From contig NC_049907.1 in the NCBI RefSeq assembly GCF_001411555.2, forward strand, positions 32,315,734-32,379,733: a stretch of DNA of 64,000 nucleotides, given 5' to 3'. The notes beneath the pieces are model-generated. The model made no database searches. It saw only the letters and a list, made by a program, of their open reading frames with translations, and was not told the DNA's origin. The stretch is from Juglans regia. Its lineage: Eukaryota; Streptophyta; Magnoliopsida; Fagales; Juglandaceae. Position numbers and translations under genes: made by a program. Position 1 is the stretch's first letter. Each line of letters begins with the position of its first letter. Positions 43,390 through 54,217 of the stretch are shown here, piece after piece.

Positions 43390-45025
43390 GTATTAAATGA
43401 TTAACACGTTGAGAAATTCTTCAGTTTTGACTATGGGGTGGTTATTATTTGGTCCAAATTCTTTGGAAAGGTCTGCACTAGCTTAACTCTTTTATTTTTT
43501 TTTATAGTAAAAGAAATTTAATAAATATGAATTAAAAATAGGTGTTGCCTAAGTACCCTAGATTCTGATTTGTGCTTATATCAGTCATTTATTTTTGTGT
43601 GCATATATAATTTTTACGTTTTTTTTTTTATCTGGCTGCACGGAGAAACTACTACGTAAGGGGTTTGTAAATATTTGAAATAACTCGAATCAAATTTAAA
43701 ATTTTGGACCAATAAATTTAACTGGAAGGCTCCCCCCCCCTCTCTCTCTTTCCCTCTCTCTCTCTCTCTCACTCTCACTCTCACTCTCAAACAACCCAAT
43801 TTTGTGCCTGATCATCATGCTATATTCCAGAAACTTGCCTTTTTAAGAAATAAAGTTCATGTATGCATGTCTGATTTGCCTCTAAATTTGCAACTTCATA
43901 ATATGTTTTTTTAGCATTCAATTCCTTCCGTTCATTCTCAACTCTGTTTGCTGATATCTCATGACATTTTGCCAAATCTATTCTCAATGCGTGTGCATTT
44001 CTGATTTATTACCAGTGAAAATTACCCTTCCAGGCCAAATATTTCTAGGGGTGATTGACAGCACCAACAAAACTATGGCCGTTTCCTTTTTGTTGGTGAA
44101 ACTTAAGGGTAACTATGTCATATCTATCGTTGCTTTTGTTGGCACAGTCTTGACTTTGAACTCATTAATGCAAAAAAGCCATTCAAATGTTTTCCCTGTG
44201 TTTATCTCCTCTCTTTTACCTGTACATTCTGTGGATAATGACATGCGATTCATATCGGCAGATCAATTGGGTGAAAGTGATGACTGAGTCTGGATTTCCT
44301 TGGTAGTTTCCAACTTTGTTGACCTGGTCTTAGCATTCACAGCGACAATTGCTTGACTTGGCCATGCCTTCTGCTCCCTCTCGCTCTCTCTCGTTTTTTA
44401 ATTTCCATCTGTATATTAAGTTATATGACTAAAGGCAGTAAGGCATATATTCTTCATTAGCAGGATTTTAGGTTTATTGGTTTTAGTAATTGCCTCTATT
44501 TTTTGTAATTATAATTATTGTTTTCTGTTCAAAGCTGAAAGTACATATGAAGTGTTGTAGGTTTTTCTTTTGTGATGAACCGTATAATGTGTCAAATGTA
44601 TTGATTTATTAATCTGGCTTCAGAATTCTGGTTTGTATCTTTTCACATTCAGTTAAGTTTATCCGCTTCTCTCATGAAATAGAAGCTTTACTACGGAATT
44701 TGTTTAAGCTGCTGCTTACCTATTTTGACATTTTTTTAGTTACTATGTTCAGTTTTGACCATGTATAAAATATGAATTCAGACCTATGTTTATAATACTA
44801 TTCTTTTTGTACAAGAAATTCTCTACTATGTATTTTTTCTAAACCAGCCAGTAAAAGGCTCAAAGAGAAATTGGTAGGTGAGCATTTTGGTCCAGAATAC
44901 CTCGCAATAAAAAGAACAGGTGTTCTTGGAGTATTTAAATACAATTACCACAACTTGCTCCAAGCCAGCCATGTTCTTGGATGGAAGAATTAAGAGGGCC
45001 AGTTTGGGGTCTTCTACCGCATTAA
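43390..45025 (+). other. 3' flank of the DUF1336 gene
   Basis: This probably contains a 3' UTR or downstream exons. A 108-codon frame (43961-44287) has no recognised domain and could be part of an alternative 3' exon. A CT/C-rich microsatellite lies at 43731-43790. The rest is AT-rich and unrecognised. Confidence 0.4.
43731..43790 (+). repeat. C9 and (CT)n/(CTCACT)n microsatellite
   Basis: A run of nine or ten C is followed by CT repeats and then CTCACT repeats. The open frame on the opposite strand here is only this low-complexity sequence. Confidence 0.9.
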
Positions 45026-45029
45026 GCCC

Positions 45030-45345
45030 CGTTTGGTTTTACAGATAGTCTCAACTTATCTCATCTCAACGTTAAAATATCATTCAAATGAAAATATTTT
45101 TCAATTTCAAATTATTAATTTTTTCATCAAATTATTACATAATCATTATAACTTTTCTAAATTATTAAAAAAAATTAATTTTTTTAAATTTTAAAACAAA
45201 AATTATATTCTTAACAATATTTTAGTTTTTATAATATTTTTATTTATTTTTTTTTTCTCATTGTTCAAAATTCTATAAAATATTTTAATTTAAATTATTT
45301 TACTATTATTTATAGATTTTTCATTCCATCTTTGTATCCAAGTGA
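45030..45345. mobile_element. MITE-like repeat with GTTTGGTTTT end
   Basis: It starts CGTTTGGTTTTACAGATAG and ends CATCTTTGTATCCAAG (imperfect inverted ends). The interior is AT-rich with TCTCATCTCAAC runs. It is related in style to 4497-4878. It lies 1.6 kb after the DUF1336 gene. Confidence 0.5.
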
Positions 45346-46571
45346 GGGCAAAAGCAGCTGGAGCAAGGAATGGCGCAATTTCTAATAAAAGCCGTTTCTA
45401 ACCTTGCGCCTATTGCCCTTGAACATAGAAGCAAGCGGCCTGGCCTATTCCAAACCATTTCACTTCGAGGCATTATGGTTAGTGTTTCCCCAACCTTTCG
45501 CCTATGTAAGAAAATTGAAGCAACTCGAGCATTACTGAGGAAATATAATAAACCGGCGTGGGGAACCGCGTCTCATGTGGCAAAATGAATACGACACTAT
45601 TTTCCCAACTTCATTAGTCTTCCCCTTTTCATTTTCGTCTAAGAGTTTTCTCCCATCTTTTTCATCTTCACTCCATCTTCCCCTTTCCCCCCATTTCCAA
45701 CCTCCCTTCCATCTTCAAGCATTTATCTTCCACCATCCCCACTCGAAATCTACTACCATCCCCACACGAAGACCGATGACGAAGGACCTTCTTTGGCCAA
45801 TTTTTCTCTTCTCCCGAAAGCCCCACCTTCCAACGAAACCAAGATACTCCGAGCTTCCCTTCGATCCTCTACCTCCCCCTTCGAAGCCGAAGACACTGAA
45901 GATCTCCCTCCCCGTTTGAAGCCGAAAGACACTGAAACTCTGCCTCCCCCTTCGTCGCCGAAAGAAACCCTAACCAAGCTCTGTATTTCTCCCTCCCTTT
46001 TCCTTCTTTTTCATAGAAATCTTCCTTGGTGTAGGATATCTCAGATGCTCAATGGAGGAACTTTGGTGGTCAATAAGTCAACAACTTATTTTGGTTTAAG
46101 AGAGAGGCGGGTGTCCATTGTTTGGCTTGGTATGTGTTTTTTATTATAACTCAACTCAGTTCTTGAACAATATTTTTAAGATGTTCATTGTTTGGCTTGG
46201 TATGTGCTTTTCATTATAACTCTACTCAGTTCTAGAACAATATTTTTAACACTTTGTGATCCATGGCGTTTCTCGAATCTTCATAGATTTTTAATTCCTT
46301 CTTTATTTTTGTTTGCCTTGCTTATTTTCTGCTCTGCAACATCCTATTCATCCTATTGAGTAGACCCGAGTAATTATTTTCTAGTAAAGGTTCGTTTCAT
46401 GCAAGTTTGTGTAAATCTTGTAGCAAATAGTGCAATTAATAAGGAAATTATTCTACTTATAGGAAATTATTCTTCTTTATGTTCATGGATTAATTACACT
46501 GAGATTTAATATTGAAAACCTAGTAAAATTCCAAGATTAAAATTATTTTTATTTCTACTCTTTATCTACAG
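45346..46571 (+). other. Unassigned open frames upstream of a gene fragment
   Basis: A 72-codon frame (45370-45588) and C/T-rich frames (45575-46149) lie here. None has a domain I recognise. A 60-bp phrase around 'cattgtttggcttggtatgtg' is repeated in tandem (about 46117-46170 and 46180-46235). Possibly this is a gene-fragment-bearing transposon or a decayed gene. Confidence 0.35.
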
Positions 46572-46640
46572 ATACTTGAGAAGGTAAAACTAGCGTATGA
46601 CATTCCTATAGTGACTGATGTCCACGAAGCTATCCAAGCA
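46572..46640 (+). pseudogene. Isolated exon of KDO-8-phosphate synthase (kdsA-like)
   Basis: After an acceptor-like ctacag, the frame reads ILEKVKLAYDIPIVTDVHEAIQ. This is the conserved IPIVTDVHE segment of KDO8P synthase, which makes the KDO precursor of rhamnogalacturonan II in plants. The preceding and following exons of that enzyme were not found nearby, and after 46640 the similarity fades. It is a fragment, not a working gene. Confidence 0.75.
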
Positions 46641-47592
46641 AGCTTTTGTTTTCTAGTGGTAGCCTTGTTCCTTCTGTTTTATTTCTACCTAGATATCTCT
46701 TTACATATGGCGGCAACCATATTTGTTGACGGGATGTATACTATTATTCAATCAATATTGGATAATAATTTGGCATAATATCCAAATTCATCCTAATTAT
46801 TTGCTGCTTTCACGATGAGGTGTTTATATGTATTTCATGATCTTTTTCTAAGCAAATGATAATAGCCATCTTATGATTTTTTGGGGATGATAAGAGTGAA
46901 TTGCATGTTTCTTTACTGGATTAGTTGTGTACCTCAGAAGTATTTGTGCTTGTATACCTGTATGACTAAGTCTATGCATCTATTTGTGTAAAATGAGGAA
47001 AAAAATAGTTGTGACCAATTTTGTATTGTACTTCAATAGTAGGAAATCTTGATTTTGGATTTGTGCAATATCCACCATTAGAAATTCTAAGAAAAACATC
47101 AAAATTGGATCATATGTGGTACTAGTAGTACTTCTATTATAGTGTCTAATTTTGACTCATGATGTACTTCAAATTGTCCCTAAATCTGCATGCAGTACTG
47201 TGAATGTTCCAATGATTAAAGATCGAGTTAAGATAGATTGAACAATTCCTAAAGAGAAAAGACATGATATTATAGGAAATATCATAATTTATCTTGCTTA
47301 CAACAATGAAGACAGACATGGTATCTTTAAGACAACCATGCCCATGCATATATATATATGGTTTTGTCCTGGAGATTTGACTCAAGAGAGAGATGGGCCA
47401 GCAGGGAGAGATCATGATCACTTGCTACCTTATCAATATTAATATCAAATTTCAAACGTGTAGACTTATATGATTGCCACATGCCCTATGTTTTACACAA
47501 CCTTCAGATTTCCACATGCCCTATGTTTTACATTATTAACTATACATTATTTGATTTTTTTATTTTTGCTTTACAATTGGTCTATTTAGCAG
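46641..47592. other. Spacer without recognised gene
   Basis: This is AT-rich sequence with short, unsupported open frames. Nothing specific was recognised. Confidence 0.5.
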
Positions 47593-47846
47593 ATAGTAAT
47601 CAAGAGAATGAGCACTAACTTCAAGAAAGAAACAATGACCTGTTACATAAGGAGAAAGAGTTTGAGAAGAAACTCGACGATATCGAGAAGAGGGAGATTG
47701 AGCTCCGCAAGAGAGCGGCTGAGATCAAGAAGAGAGAGTTGGTGGTTTTGGAGCAACAACTTGAAATAAGGCGTTCACGCACACTACTCTGGCTGTATTG
47801 GGCTTTTGTAGTTGTTGTGTCATGTTACTTAGTAGTATCTAAGTGA
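47593..47846 (+). pseudogene. Coiled-coil plus C-terminal membrane-anchor exon
   Basis: It lies after an acceptor-like tagcag. The frame (through an early TAA at about 47619) encodes a highly charged heptad-rich stretch (EKEFEKKLDDIEKREIELRK and onward). It ends in a hydrophobic tail segment (LLWLYWAFVVVVSCYLVV) before TGA 47844-47846. The layout, a helix and then a short tail anchor, recalls the last exon of plant GRF-zinc-finger small proteins. No GRF finger was found upstream. The early stop makes it a probable pseudogene or an alternative frame entry. Confidence 0.5.
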
Positions 47847-49330
47847 TTTCGGAACTTGGTATATGTTGTTTGGTATTTGACAATATTTGATAGTATCTAA
47901 GTTATTAATAGATCGAAACTTAAGTCTATATTTTTGAAAAATGTATAACTTAAGTCCGTTTATTGGTTTGTAAATCCATGTTTGAAACACTTGCCCTTTT
48001 TTTTTTTTTTGGTTCTTGTCATGAGTTTCCTTTTATACTTAATCATGAAATAATAGGTGGTGATCTTGTTGTTCCAAAACCATACAAATGGGAACCTGTG
48101 CACAAATCAATGTGACTCATGTTGAACAGTGCTTTGGTAAATTTTCTGATTAATTGGGAACCTGTGCAGAAATTTGATTATGTTGAAATTATGGATGCTT
48201 GAATCAAATAAAGAGAAAATTTTCTACCATCGTCTAAAACACTCAAGGTATAAAAAGTCTCATACCATCCAAAAATAACTACAAATAAAAAGCTATCCAT
48301 CCAAAAATACAAACAATTGTCCAATATAATATAGCCATTGGTTCCAATACACATTACACAGTTCCAATACAAAAAAATGGTGCATTGTCATGTGTCCACG
48401 AATTACATTCAATACATAAACCACTTCATTTTCCTACCGGTTGTGATCCATTCAACTCAATTGCATCTGTAACAAATAATATTCAAATATTAATGTGATA
48501 TCGATATTACTATTCAAATATTTTAAATTTTTGTGAACTTACATTTCTTGACTCGTAATCACTGTTTTGAGTCATGTCACATTACTCAAGCCTTTTATTT
48601 ATTTTATTTTTGGGAGAATATTGAAAAGCCAAGAAAGCCTTTTATTATTGAGCTAGCTTAACATATCTAGTACAATCAATGCCTGCAAACAGCATATCCA
48701 ACACTCAAACCAGATAATGCAATAGGGAGGTTCATTGTGAAAAATTCAAGCATCCCATATAGTCATGTTGATGTATTTTCTAATTGATTTTACTAGTTCT
48801 ATGTCTTATAACAAAACCAGTATAATAAAGGAGATACAATTGGTACTTAAACCATCAAATAGAAGATAACATTTAAAAAAATATTTCTTGCTTCTAGGTC
48901 TCTCCCAAGTCTTACTTTTAGATCTCTCCATCCCAAAGTTCCGAAAGAGACTTTTTTTTTTTTGCTCCAGCCACTAATATTCAAATTCAAGTGGTTATTT
49001 TCATCAACAAATTTGAGCAATGCAGCAAAGATAAGATGTAATTATTCCTTAAACATAAAGGGTTCAGTAAGATTCATCTTGGACCTACATCCACATTATC
49101 AAATTGCAATTGCGTGCCTTAATGCACCCACCTACTCTGTTGTCCCCACAGGTTCTGACATTTCATTTTCTTTTAACTTTTCCAAAGCCAAAATTATTCT
49201 ATCAAGTGAGTTAGAGATTCCTTTGACCTATTCGGAAATGGCCTCCTGGGCAACCCTGTAATCCCTGTGAAGAATGTAAAACCCCAAAAATGAAGCCGCT
49301 CCAGCCCCCATTAAGAACGACGCCAATCTC
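47847..49330. other. Spacer without recognised gene
   Basis: The sequence is mostly AT-rich. The minus strand at about 49060-49330, next to the AKR fragment, carries an unassigned frame with a hydrophobic stretch and then a helical part with stops. I could not name it. Confidence 0.45.
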
Positions 49331-49534
49331 CTCCGAAAGAGACTTGTAAGGGCCTTCATCAGAGATTAATTCACTTGCAATACCTCCTCTGCGTTGTGGA
49401 ATTCCACTTATCTTCTGCAACTCATCCGGGCTCAGTTTCCAGTCAAATATGTCTAAGTTTTCTTTCATCCTCTCTTTGTTGAAACTTTTCACAACAACAC
49501 TAACCCCTTGCTCGTATACCCATCTTAAAAATCT
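49331..49534 (-). pseudogene. Aldo-keto reductase C-terminal exon fragment (AKR4-like)
   Basis: The minus-strand frame reads [20 protein letters not shown], then [20 protein letters not shown] and [10 protein letters not shown]. This is the C-terminal part of plant NADPH-dependent aldo-keto reductases of the chalcone/methylecgonone reductase type. Lys-Ser in VKSFNKERM belongs to the cofactor-binding region. The last residues (ELWDGE-like) and all upstream exons are missing, so it is a relic. Confidence 0.82.
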
Positions 49535-49751
49535 TCACACAACAAATCAAAATCTAAATTACCATCATGCTTGAAACTAGACAGTCCTTTTCAGAGTCCT
49601 AAAACCAAAAATACCCAAAAAAAAGGAAAAAGAATGTTATATGATTTTTCTAAATTTTTGTACTGTTTTGATGGGATGCACTATGCAAACAAAACCAACA
49701 AAAAAAAGAAATGAGAAGGATAAGGTTGAGTTTGCAGAAACCATAAAGAAA

Positions 49752-49854
49752 CCAGACCTGAGATCGAGTAGGTTTTTCTCTTCCAGACCTGAGATCGAGT
49801 AGAGTTTATCTTCCCAGACCCAAGATCGAGATCGAGTTTTTCTTCCCAGACCTA
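49752..49854 (+). repeat. Tandem GAGATCGAG minisatellite
   Basis: Three to four imperfect units of about 33-37 bp each contain CCCAGACC(T/C)(G/A)AGATCGAGT and TTTTTCTTC. Confidence 0.8.
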
Positions 49855-50013
49855 GTGGAGCATTATTTCTAGAGAAAAAAAAATGGCAGCTTTGAATTAA
49901 AGAACACCATAAATGCATTGTTCTTAGACATGAAGCCCCTTCAGATGCAAGCAAATTAGCAATAAAAAACTGGGTTGATATTTGACCATGCATCACTTCC
50001 TGAAGAAGATAAA

Positions 50014-50821
50014 TGATATGAACCCGTGGGAATGAATTCCCTTGAACCCACAACCAATTTGAAAACTCCCCAAAAAAGCCAAAATCAAGTCAAAGGATGG
50101 AGAATCTAGACCCGATGAGAACTTGTTTCAAGAACCTAGATTATATTAAAATCTAGACCCGTTGAAGAACCCGTCTCAAGAACCCAGATTACAAAGGAGG
50201 AACGCCACAAAGGTTGTGATTTACCTTTGATAAGTTCAAAAGTTCAATTAAGAACAAGAGGAGTAAAACTCAACTCACAATGAATAAATTCATCAAATTT
50301 CATAAACTTCATAAACTTATTAGAATGAGGCTACATAGAGTATTTAAAGCAAAACCTAATGAAACCCTAGCCAAAATAAACCCCCATCTTCCAAAAGTGT
50401 CCCTAGATGAACAGTGCCGCTGCTAGAGTGCCATGCTACAGTAACTCGGGTACAGTAACCCTAACCCTAGTATAATAAAATAATAACTTTTCGAACATGC
50501 CCTTGCATAGGCCCCCTTAAGTGCTTCCCATAATAAACTCAATTATTCTAAACTAATAAAATAAGTTCTTTAAATGAATTAAATGAGTTGAAACCCTTCA
50601 AGAGCCCAAAGCTTTCAAGTCTTGTTGTTGCCCTCTTCCGTATCTGATCAAATGAATTAAAACTGGATCTTCATCCTTCAAGCCCCCATCTTGAATGTTG
50701 GGCTCTTGCTAAACTTGTCCCAAGTGGATTGCATCAATCCTTGCATTGTCTCCTTGATCTTCTTGGCCCATCTGGAAGTTGCAAATGATCTTTAAGACTA
50801 GGCCCATCTTGGTTCCCATCA
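50014..50821 (-). repeat. 3' LTR of element F
   Basis: It is bounded by ATAAA on the left and the polypurine tract complement (ttccccctctcc) on the right. It is nearly identical to the LTR at 54218-55024. Confidence 0.93.
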
Positions 50822-52560
50822 TTCCCCCTCTCCTCAAAAGGATTCGACCTCGAATCTCCACCTGGATCAAAGGGAAAATGGTTAGTAAGATTGAAAATAG
50901 TAGAAACATGAAACTTACCTAGAAGATCCATTAGATTTGCATTTTCATTAATTTGTTCAAGAATTTGGAATAGTCCATCCAAACTACTCCTATCGTCAAC
51001 TGGTAAAGACTTTAAATCTGAAGGAGGAATTGGATTAAGTATATAGACATTTTCAATTAGTGAAAATTTAGTAGTAGCATGAACACTCCAATTATATGTA
51101 AACTCAATGAATGGCAAACAATACTTCCACAAATGTTCATGAAGCACATCTAAAGTCTTCCTTGAACCAAAATGACCACTCCAATATGCAAACTCAATGA
51201 ATGACAAATGATACTCCCGCAAACGTTCATGCAACAAGTCAATGAATGGCAAATGATACTCCCATAAACGTTCATGCAACATGTCTGAAATCTTATTTTC
51301 ACCAGAATGACCACTCCAATTATATGCAAACTCAATGAAACACAAATGATACTCCCGCAAACGTTCATGCAACACTTCAATGTATGGCAAATGATACTCC
51401 CATAAATGTTCATGTAATACATCAATGAATGACAAATGATACTTCCACAAACGTTCGTGCAACACGTCTTTGAATGGCAAATGATATTCCCACAAACATT
51501 CATGCAACACAACAAAATTCTTCCTTATACCAAGGTTACCCAACAAACCAGCATGTCCATCACACACAAGCAACTTACGCATAAAACTAGTAGGCACACA
51601 AAATCTATTCTTTCTAAACAAGTACCAATCTAGTTTATAGAACTTACCAAAAGATGATTTCTCACATGTTCCATACACACTAGCAAAGTCATCATCATTA
51701 GCATGCAATTCCTTATCATATTCAAGTCTCAACAATTTTGCATCTAAACTGAAGACAAGGACATACCTTCTTGCTAAAGCATCAACCACAAAATTTTCCA
51801 TACCTTGTGTGTATTTGAATACATGAGGAAAAGTCTCAATACAGTCCTCCCACTTAGCATGCATTCTACTCAACAACTTACCTTGTCCCTTTAAGTGTGT
51901 CAAGGACTCATATTCTTCAAATAAAAGTCGGTTAGGAATTGTCGCACCTGGCACAAGATTAACGTAGTGCTCTATCTCCCTAATAGGTGACAAACCCCTA
52001 AACACACCTCTAGGAATCACGACCTCATATCCCTGCAACAAAGAAACAACAACACTAGGCAAAGAGTCGTTAAATTTGTTAGCATAAAAGCTGGCCTTAG
52101 CATAAAAACACACTTTTGTCTTTTTATTTCTCTCTACAATCTCTCTTTCTTTTTCCTCTTGTGACTCCACTCTTTTTTCTTGACTCTCAACCACTTCTCT
52201 ATTTTCTTTTTCTCTCTCTCTTTCTTTTGATCTTTCGGCCTCATTCTCTTTTTTCCTCTCACTCTCTTTGTTCTTTTCACCCTCTGTTTTTATTTCAGTC
52301 TCCTCTTTATTTGAACTCTCGGCCTCACAATTGTTTTTCAACTCATTCTCTCTTTTTCTTGAGATTTCAGCCTCACCCAAATCTTTTCCCTTTGATGGTT
52401 CGGTCTTCCCCTTTGCTACAACTTGATCATTTTTGTCCCACTTTGGTTTCCACGGAGTACTAGAAACAAAAGTATACCTTGATGTACCCTTTCCTTTTAG
52501 CCTTCTCTCCACCTTCATAGCCATGTGCACCATGTCCTTTACCTCCTCATAATGTTGCAA
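50734..52560 (-). CDS. Fused gag-tail / repeat protein ORF of element F (608 codons)
   Basis: The open frame on the minus strand starts at the gag end ([16 protein letters not shown]). It passes through a Lys/Glu/Arg-rich stretch of about 130 residues, the pre-RT segment (REIEHYVNLVPGATIPNR), then straight to the RNase H end ([24 protein letters not shown]). An H2C2-like start (GLLGNLGIRKNF) is followed by seven LHE(R/H)LWEYHLPFI repeats and a short tail that enters the LTR. No catalytic residue of protease, RT or integrase remains. The biochemical role is unknown. The open frame may be kept for packaging in cis or may just reflect youth. Confidence 0.72.
   Translation of the reverse strand: MQHYEEVKDMVHMAMKVERRLKGKGTSRYTFVSSTPWKPKWDKNDQVVAKGKTEPSKGKDLGEAEISRKRENELKNNCEAESSNKEETEIKTEGEKNKESERKKENEAERSKEREREKENREVVESQEKRVESQEEKEREIVERNKKTKVCFYAKASFYANKFNDSLPSVVVSLLQGYEVVIPRGVFRGLSPIREIEHYVNLVPGATIPNRLLFEEYESLTHLKGQGKLLSRMHAKWEDCIETFPHVFKYTQGMENFVVDALARRYVLVFSLDAKLLRLEYDKELHANDDDFASVYGTCEKSSFGKFYKLDWYLFRKNRFCVPTSFMRKLLVCDGHAGLLGNLGIRKNFVVLHECLWEYHLPFKDVLHERLWKYHLSFIDVLHEHLWEYHLPYIEVLHERLREYHLCFIEFAYNWSGHSGENKISDMLHERLWEYHLPFIDLLHERLREYHLSFIEFAYWSGHFGSRKTLDVLHEHLWKYCLPFIEFTYNWSVHATTKFSLIENVYILNPIPPSDLKSLPVDDRSSLDGLFQILEQINENANLMDLLGKFHVSTIFNLTNHFPFDPGGDSRSNPFEERGNDGNQDGPSLKDHLQLPDGPRRSRRQCKD
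51080..51510 (-). repeat. 45-bp coding tandem repeat in F (7 units)
   Basis: Units (minus strand) include VLHECLWEYHLPFKD, VLHERLWKYHLSFID, VLHEHLWEYHLPYIE and MLHERLWEYHLPFID. Some are lengthened by an FAYNWSGHSG-type spacer of about 48 bp. The related array in D has three units. All three forward frames stay open across much of the array because the unit length is a multiple of three. Confidence 0.9.
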
Positions 52561-53331
52561 CTAAACTACATTGGCTATCTCCCTATTCAACCCCCTCAAA
52601 AATCTTGTCATCGTGGCCTCCCGATCCTCCACTACATTAGCCCGAATCATTGCCACCTCCATCTCCTTATGGTAGTCCTCTACACTGCTAGACCCCTGTA
52701 TAAAATTTTGTAATTTTTGGTAGAGGTCTCTATAGTAGTGGCTAGGTACAAATCTCCGCCTCATGATAGCTTTCAACTCTCTTCATGTTTCTACAGGCCT
52801 CTCAAGATTCCTCCTCCTATTAGATACTAATTGATCCCACCAAATAATCGCATAATCAGTGAACTCAATTACAGCCAACTTCACCTTCTTCTCCTCAGAG
52901 TAATTATGACAATCAAATACCAACTCTATTCTTTTCTCCCACTCTAAATAAGTTCTACCTTGGAATGATGGTATTTTCATTTTGATGCTTCCAAGGTTCT
53001 TATCTACTCTATCTCGACCCCCTGAGTTTGCCCTAAGGCCTCTTCCATGCCTAACTCCTCTATGTCCACCCAATCCAACTTCAAATGTTAAGCCTTCTTC
53101 ATCCTCACCAAACTCTCAATTCTTATACCCATTCTCAATTCTAGGCTCATGTCGCCTCCTATCTCTCTCACCTTGCAGATTTCTAATCATTGCTTCTTGA
53201 TTATCTATACTATCCCTCACTTCACCCAACACCAAGTTCAACCGCTCAAACTGTTGTTGCATGGCTTGCAACACAAAGGATGAGTTATCTGCCACACCTT
53301 TTGGTGATGAGTCACTTCTATGAGACATCAT
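52561..53331 (-). pseudogene. gag of element F, three in-frame stops
   Basis: ATG at 53329-53331 (a second ATG follows). The N-terminal [18 protein letters not shown] and the gag core ([32 protein letters not shown]) are present. Stops at 53116-53118, 52783-52785 and 52561-52563 all lie in the same frame as the 608-codon frame downstream, and no frameshift is needed. The second corresponds to a Trp codon in A and C. The zinc knuckle is absent: the gag end runs directly into the charged linker. Confidence 0.88.
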
Positions 53332-53754
53332 AATATGCTGCACAAAAAGAATGTTAGTGGAAAACCTCACACACTCCCTTACGTGTTTACACTCGAATAA
53401 TGGCACTCTACTCGTGTTTCACTCTTAGTGGCTTTTTCCTGATAATAGTCTCACACTCTCTTGCCTTTTACCTCAAGAGTTTTTCCACTCAAGTTCTTTA
53501 AGAACTAATTGAATACAATCGATAGAAAGCAACCTTGTTTTATCCCAACTAGTAATTAGATCCAGGAAACAAGAACAAGAGAAACATGGAAGGAATAAAA
53601 ATGACATGAGAATCGAGGAAGTTATACGGAAGAAAGAGTAACAATAAGACAGGATACCAACTTTAGTGATGTATGCAGCAGCCCCTTTGATGATAAGGTT
53701 CAATCAACAAATTTCTTTCTTTCTCATTTTTGTAACTATGTAGCAACCTCTGAA

Positions 53755-53875
53755 TATGCTACCTTTTCTTTTCTTCTTCTTCTTCTCTTTTTCTTTTTTT
53801 TTTTCGATTTTTTTTTTCTTTTCTTTTCCTTTCTTTTCTTTTCTATTCTTTTCTTTTTCCTTTCTTTTCTTTTCT
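53755..53875 (-). repeat. Purine-run leader of element F
   Basis: A long TTTTCTTTTC stretch on the plus strand (gaaaa on the element strand) lies at the same position as in A, C and D, and is longer than in C. Confidence 0.75.
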
Positions 53876-54217
53876 TTAATTCAATCACAAACAGCAATTA
53901 CTCAATTGTGAAAATCAAGCAATTGAATTCAAGCACAGAAGAATTGACAATGAAATAGAAGATAATCAATGAAACAACACTCCAAGCAGTGGAAAAACTT
54001 AGAGATGTAGAAATCCTAGAATTTTGAAACCCTAGGAGATGTAAATTTCAGCCAAACCCAAAACCCTAAGAATTTCGGCAGCCTACATTTTGTTTCTACT
54101 TTTTTATTTTTATTTTTTGGCAACCCTAGAACAATGAAGCTCTAGAATTAAATTTAAGGATGTTAGAATTAAAAGATAGAATCAGACCTGATTGGAAACC
54201 TTGCTCTGGATACCAAA

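Noticed and set aside
43614..43799. Arg/Glu-rich 61-codon frame
   Set aside because: It is the complement of a CT microsatellite.
51150..51515. Cysteine-rich 121-codon frame on the minus strand (also 22038-22223)
   Set aside because: It is the +1 frame of the 45-bp repeat. The Cys pattern follows from the repeat unit, and the main frame explains the sequence.
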